NCBI GenBank assembly: GCA_947306845.1 | Contig: CAMZHP010000034.1 | Location: 1-16,777 of the forward strand | DNA: 16,777 bases | Direction: 5' to 3' | Origin: an uncultured Prevotellaceae bacterium | Lineage (GTDB): Bacteria > Bacteroidota > Bacteroidia > Bacteroidales > Bacteroidaceae | Part shown: piece after piece, positions 1 through 7,554 of the stretch | How positions within the stretch are numbered: position 1 is the first letter of the stretch | How the letters are laid out: each line of letters opens with the position of its first letter | Program-made: the position numbers and the translations under genes | The notes under the pieces: model-generated | Seen by the model: only the letters and a program-made list of their open reading frames with translations | Database searches by the model: none | What the model was told of the DNA's origin: nothing

Positions 1-1
1 A

Positions 2-2440
2 GCCTTGAAAAGCAATTTCGGAGTGAATTCTACAACTGCATCACTGGATAACTACAAAAATGCAATCTACAATTATTTCAAGTTTAAATCAAGTTATTCT
101 GGGTTTATCTATAAAAGCGGTTACTCCTATGAAAGATGGGAAGAGATGATCCTCGATGAGCTGTATCAAGGCAGACCTGTTACATATACTGCATCTTTGC
201 CTTCTGGAGGGGCGCATATATTCCTATTGGATGGCTATGATGGAGGCGATTTCTTCCATGTCAATTGGGGATGGGGTGGCTATTGTAATGGTTTCTTCTC
301 TCTGTCCATACTTAATAGTAAACTTCCAGATATGGCTGAGTCCTATGTCGGAGAGGATAGTTATCTTTTGAATACAAGGGCTTATTTTGACTTGCAGCCT
401 ATCAAAGGTTACAACAATGAAGTAGACAAAACGATTCTTAAAGCCACAATCAGCACAGCTTCTGGAACAGATGCTTCTGTACAGTTTGCCAACCTGAATA
501 CAGAAACTGGAGAATACTATCTCGGACTGGGGTATTATGATGCTAATGGAAACTTGCAACTGATTAAGCAATATGGCACAACATCTGTTTCTATAGCAAG
601 CAACAAATACGTGGTCGGAAAATTTACCTTGGCTGCTACAGATTTTTCTTCTAAGAAGTTGGCGAAGGGAACATATAAGCTTTATCCGGTATGCAAATTG
701 AAGGGAACTGACGAGTGGGAACAATGTGACCAGGTGGCAGATAACAATTATATCAATGCAGTTTATTCTACAACAGTCAAACTGAGTCTGGGGGCTGCTA
801 GTGCTTCCTTGTCCGTATCTGAGTTCACTTTCAACGGGTCGCACGTCGCTGGGCAAAGTCAGCCTGTTGTGGTAGCGGTGAAAAACACAGGAGATGATTT
901 CTATGGATACGTGTCCTTGTATGCCAGCACTACTTCGACGATGGGTAGTAAAAGGTCTCAGGCTCTTGTCTTTGTGCCTTCTGGAAAAACAGTCAATGTG
1001 CAGCTCTCTTTCAAACCGTCGACCAGTGGTACATTTAATGTGTGGGCTGTCTCAGGTTCGACAATAGGCACTTCCAAAGTTACTATACTGAAATCAACAT
1101 CAAGTAGAAATCTCCAGGTACTGAAAAACTCTGATGTCGTGCTCGACTTCGTGAAATCTGGACAGACTGTTTTGGGAACAACATTGCAAGGAAAAATCAA
1201 TGTGTCCAACCAGGCTGCTTCCACATTTTATGGTGATGTAAGCGTGACTCTTTTCTATCTCAGTGGATCTTCGTGGACAAGCTCTTTTGAGAGGTGCTCA
1301 TCCAATATGACTATTCCTTCAAAGCAGTATGGTGTTTTAGATTTCAAGTTCGAAAATCTAACTCCAGGTAGGGCTTATGCTCTGGTCGTAAGATATGCAG
1401 ATGACACATTCATTGCGAAAGGGTACTTACTATCCAAATACTATGTCACCAATGCCATCATGACTTATAATTCGCTGGGAAAACCCAATCCAATTGCTGT
1501 GGCGTCTACGGTTACCTTGGGTGCTGATGTGACCGTGGCAGACTTTACAGGTTTGTCTTCCACCGTTACCAAGGTGGTGCCAAGCAGTAACCCCAATGCA
1601 TTGTATTACATAGGAGCGTCCGATAAGGTCATTTACGGACTTGCGGGCAAGAATGTTGTTAAAAACTTGGTGGCAGATAACATAGCGCTTACAGATGGTT
1701 ACCCGTTCTTTACTAAAAAGGATATCACCGTCAAGAACATTTCTTATACTAGAAAGTCAAAGCTCGGTACGGCTGGCAAGAATGGATGGCAGACTATCAT
1801 TCTTCCTTTTGCTCCGACTTCCATCACTTGCAACGGAAAGAGCCTGGATTGGTTCAGGGCTGCCAATGATCAGTATAAGAACTTCTGGCTGAAGGAGTTC
1901 AGGGCCATTGAGGGCTACAATACTGTCAGCTTCGATTATGCACAAAAGTTTGAGGCCAATAGACCTTATATATATGCTGTGCCAGGTAATGCATGGGGAG
2001 AGGCTCACAACTTAGTTGGGAAACCTGTTGTGTTCTCTGCAACAAATGTAACGCTTTACAATCAGTCTTATGCAGTCGTTGGCTCGGATGTGTTTGATTT
2101 CAGAGGCACTTATTCACAGCAGAAGTTGGCCAATACATTCTGTCTTAATAGCGATGGATCGAAATTTATTTATGGCACCAATACCATTTATCCGTTCACT
2201 TGCTATTTCATCGCCACCGATATGGATAGGGTTGAGGGTTATAATGAGTTGAATATCGGCGTTTTCGAAGAGGATACGGATGGTATTTTTTCACCCTTCA
2301 CCAGTGAGGGCGAGACAGTTGCCATTTACAACCTGAATGGTGTCAAGGTTGGTGAGACCAAGGTGACTGGTTCAAAGATCAATGTCGATCATTTGCCAAA
2401 GGGCGTCTATGTCATCAACGGAAAGAAATTCATTAAATGA
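2..2440 (+). CDS. Secreted C10-family (streptopain-like) cysteine peptidase, 3' part; 5' end outside window
   Basis: The frame is open from the left edge, so the N-terminus, pro-region and catalytic Cys lie outside the window. The first visible Leu/TTG at 5 is not a credible start. Numbering from that codon, the end of a C10 catalytic domain is clear. The His of a GGAHIFLLDGY segment (residue 71) and the HVNWGWGG motif (85-92) match the catalytic His and the Asn-Trp of the streptopain family. Two Ig/CARDB-like beta domains follow at about 262-360 and 365-480. Next is a module containing GWQTIILPF (594-602) and RPYIYA (653-658). The last 43 residues form a C-terminal sorting-like domain (AIYNLNGVKV ... 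LPKGVYVINGKK) of the kind used by type IX secretion. Inferred role: an exported, surface-attached or released protease. The gene is AT-richer by eye than the rest of the window. It ends 30 bp before a strong terminator. Family is secure; substrate is unknown. Confidence 0.88.
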   Translation, partial: ALKSNFGVNSTTASLDNYKNAIYNYFKFKSSYSGFIYKSGYSYERWEEMILDELYQGRPVTYTASLPSGGAHIFLLDGYDGGDFFHVNWGWGGYCNGFFSLSILNSKLPDMAESYVGEDSYLLNTRAYFDLQPIKGYNNEVDKTILKATISTASGTDASVQFANLNTETGEYYLGLGYYDANGNLQLIKQYGTTSVSIASNKYVVGKFTLAATDFSSKKLAKGTYKLYPVCKLKGTDEWEQCDQVADNNYINAVYSTTVKLSLGAASASLSVSEFTFNGSHVAGQSQPVVVAVKNTGDDFYGYVSLYASTTSTMGSKRSQALVFVPSGKTVNVQLSFKPSTSGTFNVWAVSGSTIGTSKVTILKSTSSRNLQVLKNSDVVLDFVKSGQTVLGTTLQGKINVSNQAASTFYGDVSVTLFYLSGSSWTSSFERCSSNMTIPSKQYGVLDFKFENLTPGRAYALVVRYADDTFIAKGYLLSKYYVTNAIMTYNSLGKPNPIAVASTVTLGADVTVADFTGLSSTVTKVVPSSNPNALYYIGASDKVIYGLAGKNVVKNLVADNIALTDGYPFFTKKDITVKNISYTRKSKLGTAGKNGWQTIILPFAPTSITCNGKSLDWFRAANDQYKNFWLKEFRAIEGYNTVSFDYAQKFEANRPYIYAVPGNAWGEAHNLVGKPVVFSATNVTLYNQSYAVVGSDVFDFRGTYSQQKLANTFCLNSDGSKFIYGTNTIYPFTCYFIATDMDRVEGYNELNIGVFEEDTDGIFSPFTSEGETVAIYNLNGVKVGETKVTGSKINVDHLPKGVYVINGKKFIK

Positions 2441-2470
2441 TGGATGACGCAAGACTGACGGAATACAGCA

Positions 2471-2502
2471 AAAAGGAGGCTTCCCTAAGGAAGCCTCCTT
2501 TT
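2471..2502. terminator. Bidirectional intrinsic terminator between the C10 peptidase and cmk
   Basis: A perfect 14-bp inverted repeat (AAAAGGAGGCTTCC, 2471-2484, and its complement, 2489-2502) surrounds a CTAA loop. Reading right it ends in TTTT. Reading left it also ends in TTTT, because the arm begins AAAA. It lies between the convergent stop codons at 2440 and 2506, so it can end transcription from both sides. Confidence 0.93.
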
Positions 2503-2505
2503 GCG

Positions 2506-3201
2506 TTACTCTGTGCCTGCCACTCTTTGATATGCTTCTAGAAGCCAGGCGTTTTGTTCCGGAATCGTCATATGACTGTTGTCAAGAAGCAGGGCGTCAT
2601 CCGCTTGACATAGCGGGCCCACCTCGCGGTGACTGTCTGCATAATCTCGTTCCTTCACGTTGCGGAGCACTTCCTCATAGTCTGCAGGAGATCCTTTCCT
2701 GAGCAGTTCGTCATACCGGCGTTGGGCACGTACTTCGGGACTGGCAGTCACAAAAACTTTCAGTTCGGCATCAGGAAACACCACGGTGCCTATGTCACGT
2801 CCGTCCATGACGATACCTTTGGACTCTCCCATTCGCTGCTGCTGAGCTACCAATGCCTCGCGCACAAAGGGTAGGGCGGCTATCTCACTCACTTTTCCGG
2901 AAACCTCCATTCCACGAATCTCGCTTTCCACGCAGACCCCGTTCAGATAGGTGTCGGGCTTGCCAGTTTCCTCGTTCAGACAAAAAGAAATCTCTATGTC
3001 AGAAATCATTGATTCCAACCGCTCTGTGTCAAGCACATTGTTATCATCCCATAACTTCTGCTGAAGGGCATAAAGGGTCACGGCACGGTACATCGCACCG
3101 GTATCCACATAGATATAGCCTATCGCCTTGGCTAGGTCTTTGGCCATTGTGCTCTTTCCACAGGAAGAGTGACCGTCTATTGCTATTGTTATTTTTCTCA
3201 T
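2506..3201 (-). CDS. cmk: Cytidylate kinase (CMP/dCMP kinase)
   Basis: Phosphorylates CMP and dCMP with ATP to the diphosphates in the cytoplasm, in pyrimidine nucleotide recycling. The 231 residues match the usual length of bacterial Cmk. Visible motifs are the P-loop GHSSCGKST (10-18), DTGAMYRA (33-40), [13 protein letters not shown] (133-145), RRYDEL (161-166) and the RD..DS.R...PL segment (185-197), followed by an LLLDNS strand (205-210) where many relatives have DTS. The insert between about 45 and 110 fits the NMP-binding region of the long bacterial form. The ATG lies 3 bp after the porQ stop, so the two genes form an operon transcribed leftwards. A hairpin terminator follows the stop. 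I see nothing unusual in the catalytic residues. Confidence 0.97.
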   Translation of the reverse strand: MRKITIAIDGHSSCGKSTMAKDLAKAIGYIYVDTGAMYRAVTLYALQQKLWDDNNVLDTERLESMISDIEISFCLNEETGKPDTYLNGVCVESEIRGMEVSGKVSEIAALPFVREALVAQQQRMGESKGIVMDGRDIGTVVFPDAELKVFVTASPEVRAQRRYDELLRKGSPADYEEVLRNVKERDYADSHREVGPLCQADDALLLDNSHMTIPEQNAWLLEAYQRVAGTE

Positions 3202-3204
3202 GGC

Positions 3205-4149
3205 TTATATGTTGAATGATAAGTTTGCAATGATTGAAGAAGACGATACGTGATATTTGCCATAGCTGAGGTTAATTTTGAACCTCTCGAGATTGACTCC
3301 TGCACCAAGAGACAAACCGGCACCATGGCTGCTGCTTTCTTCGCCAGACTTTATTTTCAGGTCGTTGGCCCTGCGGAAGTTCAGTCCGCCGCCCACCCAT
3401 ATCTGGTCGGAAAGGAATACTTCGGCGCCCACTGCCAGATGGTTGATGGGCTTGTAGTCCCAGTGAGTCAGGTCCAGGACTGTTAATGAGAGCCTGATGG
3501 GTGCTCCGGCCAACTGTTTGCTGATGCCTGCCTGCATTTCAAAAGGCAGTTTTTCATACTCTTCATCATAGGCTTTCAGTTGGCCACCCAGGTTGCGGGC
3601 TACTAGTGAAAGCGACAGACCATGGTCGGGAGAATAATAGTTGGCCCCTAAATCCACACACATCGCTATTGAGTTGTAGTGGCCGATATAAGAGGTAATC
3701 CATTTGGCAGATATACCACCAACAAGACGGGATGTCAGGTTATAACTCAGATAAACGCCCAAAGAGATGTCGTTGGCACTGAATTCGCCAGTCTGAATGT
3801 TGTTGGCATCCATTTCCTTCATCTTTCCATAACCCATATATTGCGCGCTCGCACCAATTGACAGGCTGTCTCCTATAATCGCACAGTAGCTGGCACTTGC
3901 TGTGTTGACTCCCGACATATAGTTCATGAAGTTGAGGCCAACGGTGCGGTCACTCACTGATGAAAGTAGTGCGGGGTTGGAGAATATCAGCGAGGCGTCG
4001 TCTTCGATGAGTGTGATGTTGTCGCCACCAAGAGCGGCTCCGTGTGCACTAACGGGAAGACGAAGGAAATTATAGGCGGTTTGGCTCTCTTGCGACATCA
4101 GCATCAATGGCAAGAAAGTGACAAATAGCACCAAAAAACCTTTTTTCAT
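3205..4149 (-). CDS. porQ: Type IX secretion system protein PorQ
   Basis: PorQ is an outer-membrane beta-barrel component of the Bacteroidetes type IX secretion system, linked to the attachment complex that handles secreted cargo. The 314-residue product starts with a signal peptide (MKKGFLVLFVTFLPLMLMSQ, about 1-20). It continues as a PorV/PorQ-type barrel: an N-terminal LRLPVSAHGAALGG segment followed by a DDASLIFSNPALL segment, then many alternating amphipathic strands, ending in the aromatic/hydrophobic IIANLSFNI. It is the first gene of a two-gene operon with cmk, 3 bp apart, a pairing I recall from other Bacteroidetes. The C10 peptidase at the left edge carries a C-terminal domain that this system would recognise. 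Identification rests on recalled family features, not a search. Confidence 0.87.
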   Translation of the reverse strand: MKKGFLVLFVTFLPLMLMSQESQTAYNFLRLPVSAHGAALGGDNITLIEDDASLIFSNPALLSSVSDRTVGLNFMNYMSGVNTASASYCAIIGDSLSIGASAQYMGYGKMKEMDANNIQTGEFSANDISLGVYLSYNLTSRLVGGISAKWITSYIGHYNSIAMCVDLGANYYSPDHGLSLSLVARNLGGQLKAYDEEYEKLPFEMQAGISKQLAGAPIRLSLTVLDLTHWDYKPINHLAVGAEVFLSDQIWVGGGLNFRRANDLKIKSGEESSSHGAGLSLGAGVNLERFKINLSYGKYHVSSSSIIANLSFNI

Positions 4150-4171
4150 CCTTTTTTATTCAAATTTTCGA

Positions 4172-4179
4172 CAAAGATA
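4172..4179 (-). promoter_or_regulatory. Probable -7 element of the porQ-cmk promoter
   Basis: TATCTTTG on the minus strand fits the Bacteroidetes -7 consensus TAnnTTTG and lies 22 bp upstream of the porQ ATG. No clear TTTG is present at the expected -33 position, so the call rests on the -7 box and its location. Confidence 0.55.
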
Positions 4180-4202
4180 CACCTTTTTTGAAATATCTGA
4201 GT

Positions 4203-4210
4203 TATTTTTG
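4203..4210 (+). promoter_or_regulatory. Possible -7 element for the tonB-like operon
   Basis: TATTTTTG on the plus strand fits TAnnTTTG. It lies back to back with the porQ -7 box, 23 bp away. The nearest upstream TTTG (4187-4190) is only 12 bp away, shorter than the usual 19-21, and the leader to the ATG at 4342 would be about 125 nt. The rest of 4211-4341 holds no gene that I can support. Confidence 0.35.
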
Positions 4211-4341
4211 TAACTTGAAATGCATTCCAAAGGCATTGTCTCTATAATATAACGGAGTTTTGGGGGGATTATTGAATCTGACTCCATTTTTTCAGAGATG
4301 ATTCTTTCCTGATTGATGCTGGGTGAGTGCATAACAAGGAT

Positions 4342-5043
4342 ATGGAGAAGAAAAAGTCAACCAGCGCTGACCTTGAGCGCATAAGGGGGTGGGCATTCCT
4401 CATTGGTGGCATTGTGGCCACGGCTCTCTTTGTCGTGGCGATGGAATTGTCATTCTCTGAACAAAACGGAGAATGGGATTCTGATTTCCTTGATGAAATT
4501 GCTGAGGATATGCAATTGATGCCGCCCATAGAGGAAAACTTGCCTGAACCAGAAAAGGTGGCCCCCGTGCAGAGCGATCAGATAGTCGTGGTGCCTGAGA
4601 TGAACCAAGTGCTGGATGAAAGTTCCGATGAGACTGAGAAAAAAGAGGTCGTTTTGGAAACCGAAGCTCCTGAGGTGCAGGAAGAGAAGGTGGAAGAGCC
4701 GTTGGTGGAGGAGGAAAAACCTCATGAAGTGAAGAGTATGTCGGATGTAGACCAGCTTCCTGTGTTTCAAGGAGGAATGTCCGCGCTCCTCAAATGGCTC
4801 ACTCTGAATCTCAGATACCCGGAAAGGGCAAAAGTGGCAAAGGTAAGCGGAAAGGTCATGGTGGCTTTCATCGTCAACACCGACGGCTCTGTCGATGATG
4901 TGAGACTGATTCAGAGGGTCAATATTGACCTCGACAACGAGGCGCTGAGAGTGGCAAGGATGATGCCCAAATGGGAACCTGGTAAGAGTGGCGGAAAACC
5001 ATGCCGGACACTGGTCCATCTTCCAATAGTTTTCAAGCTTTAG
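4342..5043 (+). CDS. Energy transducer TonB family protein
   Basis: Spans the inner membrane and periplasm to pass proton-motive-force energy from ExbB/ExbD to TonB-dependent outer-membrane transporters. From the ATG at 4342 it has 233 residues: a basic N-terminus (MEKKKST), one transmembrane helix (about 15-35), a long acidic, Glu/Pro/Val-rich periplasmic linker (about 38-140), and a TonB C-terminal domain (about 145-233). That domain has the hallmarks LRYPERA, GKVMVAFIVNTDGSVDDV, EALRVARMMPKWEPG and a final LPIVFKL. The linker is acidic rather than the Pro-Lys type of classical TonB, as is common in Bacteroidetes paralogues. A GTG at 4327 would add five residues; I prefer the ATG because it gives the basic start next to the membrane helix. 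No ExbB/ExbD genes are nearby. It begins the rightward five-gene cluster, with 47 bp to the next start. Confidence 0.88.
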   Translation: MEKKKSTSADLERIRGWAFLIGGIVATALFVVAMELSFSEQNGEWDSDFLDEIAEDMQLMPPIEENLPEPEKVAPVQSDQIVVVPEMNQVLDESSDETEKKEVVLETEAPEVQEEKVEEPLVEEEKPHEVKSMSDVDQLPVFQGGMSALLKWLTLNLRYPERAKVAKVSGKVMVAFIVNTDGSVDDVRLIQRVNIDLDNEALRVARMMPKWEPGKSGGKPCRTLVHLPIVFKL

Positions 5044-5090
5044 TTGATGCACCACATTTGAAAAAGAGTAAAAACATAAAATCAGAATAT

Positions 5091-6065
5091 ATGATGAATT
5101 CCAACGAAATCCTTCATTTGATTAATGAGTATCTTGAGCGTATTTCCTATGACAGAAAGCCTGAGGGCCTTTATGAGCCCATCAAGTATGTGCTATCACT
5201 TGGGGGAAAGAGAATCAGGCCAACGCTGATGCTGCTGGCATACAATCTTTTCCGTGATGACCCAGAGTCAATTCTGCCGTCTGCCTGTGCGTTGGAGACT
5301 TATCACAACTATACGCTTCTTCATGATGACTTGATGGACAATGCCGACCTCAGACGTGGGCATATGACTGTCCACAAGAGATGGGATGCCAATACGGCCA
5401 TCTTGTCTGGCGACTCCATGCTGGTGCTGGCCTTCCAGCAGATGGCTCAGTGCAGGCCCGATAAACTCAGCCAGATACTCGATTTGTTCACTTGCACGGC
5501 ACTTGAGATTGGTGAGGGACAGCAGTATGACATGGAGTTTGAGAGCAGGAATGATGTCACCGAGGATGAGTATATTGAGATGATAAGGCTCAAAACGAGC
5601 GTGTTGTTGGCGTGTGCTACAAAAATGGGTGCCATACTGGCTGATGCGACCGATGAAGAAGCTGAGAATCTGTACCGTTTTGGAGAGAAAATCGGACTCG
5701 CTTTCCAGCTTCAGGATGATTATCTGGATGTTTATGGCGACCCAAAGGTGTTCGGAAAGGCCATCGGTGGAGATATCATTTCCAACAAGAAGACATATAT
5801 GCTCATCAATGCGCTGGCTTTGGCTGATGAGAAACAGAAAAAGGTACTTGCCGACTGGATTGACATGCCTTCTCCTGACCCACAGGAGAAAATTGCTGCC
5901 GTGACGGAAATATACAACGAGATAGGCATCAACAGAATGGCTGAGAACAAAATCAAAGTCTTTTTCCAAGAGGGGCTTCGGTTCCTCGAGAAAGTGAACG
6001 TGGAGGCTGACAGAAAACAAGAGCTGCTAGCATACACGCGCGAGATGATGAAAAGAGAATACTGA
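5091..6065 (+). CDS. Polyprenyl synthetase family protein (trans-isoprenyl diphosphate synthase)
   Basis: Condenses isopentenyl diphosphate with an allylic diphosphate to build isoprenoid chains for quinones or other prenyl lipids. The 324 residues include GGKRIRP (38-44), the first Asp-rich motif DDLMD followed by ADLRRG (79-90), a KT pair (168-169) and the second Asp-rich motif FQLQDDYLD (205-213), so both Mg-diphosphate sites are intact. An aromatic Tyr sits five residues before the first motif (Tyr74), and that motif lacks the two-residue insert of classical bacterial farnesyl synthases. By known chain-length rules this hints at a short to medium product (C15-C20), but I cannot fix it. 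The open frame continues upstream to 5001, inside the tonB-like gene; ATG at 5091 (or 5094) is the sensible start. The next gene begins 18 bp after the stop. Confidence 0.92.
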   Translation: MMNSNEILHLINEYLERISYDRKPEGLYEPIKYVLSLGGKRIRPTLMLLAYNLFRDDPESILPSACALETYHNYTLLHDDLMDNADLRRGHMTVHKRWDANTAILSGDSMLVLAFQQMAQCRPDKLSQILDLFTCTALEIGEGQQYDMEFESRNDVTEDEYIEMIRLKTSVLLACATKMGAILADATDEEAENLYRFGEKIGLAFQLQDDYLDVYGDPKVFGKAIGGDIISNKKTYMLINALALADEKQKKVLADWIDMPSPDPQEKIAAVTEIYNEIGINRMAENKIKVFFQEGLRFLEKVNVEADRKQELLAYTREMMKREY

Positions 6066-6074
6066 TTTCTTTCT

Positions 6075-6079
6075 GGAGG
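6075..6079 (+). promoter_or_regulatory. Shine-Dalgarno GGAGG fixing a GTG start
   Basis: GGAGG ends 4 bp before the GTG at 6084. Strong Shine-Dalgarno sites are uncommon in Bacteroidetes, and this one supports the non-ATG start of the following gene. Confidence 0.6.
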
Positions 6080-6083
6080 TAGG

Positions 6084-6779
6084 GTGCCATATCGCAGGTT
6101 GCCAAAAACAGATGCTGCCAGGCTGAAAGCACTGGAGGCCTTGGCGGATAACAATGAGGTGTATGCAGTCAGCGGTCATTTCATTGACCGTCAACTTATT
6201 GCTGAGGCGCAGCGCCTGTATGCCCATTTGAGCGATGCATCAACACAATATAAGTTGTCGATGCGCACACAGGTGAGATATTCCAAACGTATTGCCGCTT
6301 TGCAGCATAATGCCATGACTTATCTCAGTCATTTTTTGCAAGTATTGTTCTTGGCTGTTGATAGAGGGGAAGTGCGGAATACGGAATTGAAGGTATATGG
6401 GCTTGACGACAAGCAATATACTGTCCCTTATCTAAAGACTGCGGAGGCTTTGGTGGAATGGGCCCCCAAGATCATCAATGGAGAGAAAGAGCGCATCAGG
6501 AGCGGTGGAAAACCCATCCTTTCACCTCCCATAGGTGTTGTTTCTGCTCATTTTGATGTGTTCAGAGGCATGTATGACGCTCAGAAGCAATATCAGGCAC
6601 GTACACAGAAGGCTTTGGCCGATATGACTAAGATGAGACCGGAAGTGGACAAACTAATCCTTCAGTTGTGGGATGTGATAGAGACGCATTTTGGTGACCG
6701 ACCTCAGGAAGAGCGCTATGAGTTGTGCCGAAAATTCGGCATCGTCTATTATTATAGGAGAAACGAGAGAAAACCTTGA
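6084..6779 (+). CDS. Conserved Bacteroidales protein of unknown function
   Basis: A 231-residue soluble protein with no signal peptide or membrane segment. It opens MPYRRLPKTDAARLKAL, an N-terminus I recall from uncharacterised Bacteroidetes proteins. The sequence is mostly helical and charged. Distinctive stretches are LQHNAMTYLSHFLQVLF (about 73-89), LPYLKTAE-like VPYLKTAE, PPIGVVSAHFDVFRGMY, MRPEVDKLILQLWDVIE and a basic C-terminus with FGIVYYYRRNER. The repeated Arg/Lys and aromatic residues could suit binding to a partner or nucleic acid, but that is speculation. The start is a GTG preceded by a good GGAGG. The gene lies between the polyprenyl synthase (18 bp) and the TatD-family gene (1 bp), so it is surely co-transcribed with both. 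I do not assign a function. Confidence 0.8.
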   Translation: MPYRRLPKTDAARLKALEALADNNEVYAVSGHFIDRQLIAEAQRLYAHLSDASTQYKLSMRTQVRYSKRIAALQHNAMTYLSHFLQVLFLAVDRGEVRNTELKVYGLDDKQYTVPYLKTAEALVEWAPKIINGEKERIRSGGKPILSPPIGVVSAHFDVFRGMYDAQKQYQARTQKALADMTKMRPEVDKLILQLWDVIETHFGDRPQEERYELCRKFGIVYYYRRNERKP

Positions 6780-6780
6780 T

Positions 6781-7554
6781 ATGAATTTCATAGATACACA
6801 TATACATCTCGACGGAGAGGAGTTCGATGATGACAGGGCTGAAGTTGTGGCAAGAGCTCGGAATGCAGGCGCTTCTGCTATTATGGTGCCTGCCGTGGAT
6901 GAGAAGTCCGTACAGAAAATACTGTCCGTTTGCCATGAGTTTCCTGGATTCGCCTTTCCGATGATAGGCCTTCATCCCGAGGAGGTGCGCAATGATTATG
7001 GTCAGGTGCTCGACAGGATGGAAAAGCAGATGAACGATGAATTTGTCGCCATCGGTGAGGTGGGATTGGATTACTATTGGAGCAGGGAGTTTGAGAAAGA
7101 GCAGCTGGAGGCTTTCGAACGCCAGGTGCAATGGGCATGCCGGACTCAACTGCCTTTGATGATTCACTGCAGGAAGGCGCAGAATGAGATGGTGGCGATA
7201 CTTCGACGTTACAAGAATTCCCTTCCCGGTGGTGTGTTCCATTGTTTTACTGGTAATGCGCAAGAGGCAAGGCAATTGCTTGATTTTGATAATTTCGTCC
7301 TTGGTATTGGGGGAGTGCTCACATTTAAGAAAAGCCATCTGCCAGAAGTAGTGGCTGATATTCCCATCAGTAGAATTGTGCTGGAGACGGATGCCCCATA
7401 CATGGCTCCGGTGCCCATGAGGGGAAAACGCAATGAGAGTGCGTTCATTCCATACATGATAGAGAAGTTGGCTCTGTGTTACGGCATACCGCCAGAGGAG
7501 GTGGCTGAGTCTACCACCAGCAATGCGAAAAGAATCTTTGCCTGCCTGCGATGA
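6781..7554 (+). CDS. TatD family metal-dependent hydrolase (DNase-like)
   Basis: A cytoplasmic TIM-barrel hydrolase of the amidohydrolase superfamily; characterised TatD proteins are 3'-5' DNases and some act in D-amino-acid tRNA or DNA-damage processing. All expected metal ligands are present in 257 residues: HIH (7 and 9) near the N-terminus, Glu93 in IGEVGLDYY, His129 in MIHCR, His154 in VFHCFTG and Asp204 in ETDAPY. Length is normal. The ATG directly follows the stop of the unknown gene (1-bp gap), and the 3' end overlaps the next ATG by 4 bp (ATGA), so translation is coupled on both sides. Which of the TatD/YcfH/YjjV-like groups it belongs to cannot be told by eye, so no symbol is given. 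Confidence 0.95.
   Translation: MNFIDTHIHLDGEEFDDDRAEVVARARNAGASAIMVPAVDEKSVQKILSVCHEFPGFAFPMIGLHPEEVRNDYGQVLDRMEKQMNDEFVAIGEVGLDYYWSREFEKEQLEAFERQVQWACRTQLPLMIHCRKAQNEMVAILRRYKNSLPGGVFHCFTGNAQEARQLLDFDNFVLGIGGVLTFKKSHLPEVVADIPISRIVLETDAPYMAPVPMRGKRNESAFIPYMIEKLALCYGIPPEEVAESTTSNAKRIFACLR

Noticed and set aside
224..856. Minus-strand frame of 210 codons
   Set aside because: Antisense to the C10 peptidase, whose frame has catalytic motifs.
4276..4297. Small inverted repeat TCTGA/TCAGA before the tonB-like gene
   Set aside because: Only five base pairs with a long loop; expected by chance in this AT-rich leader.
5001..5090. Upstream start for the polyprenyl synthase
   Set aside because: The extension overlaps the tonB-like C-terminal domain in another frame and adds no family sequence; the ATG at 5091 gives the normal length.
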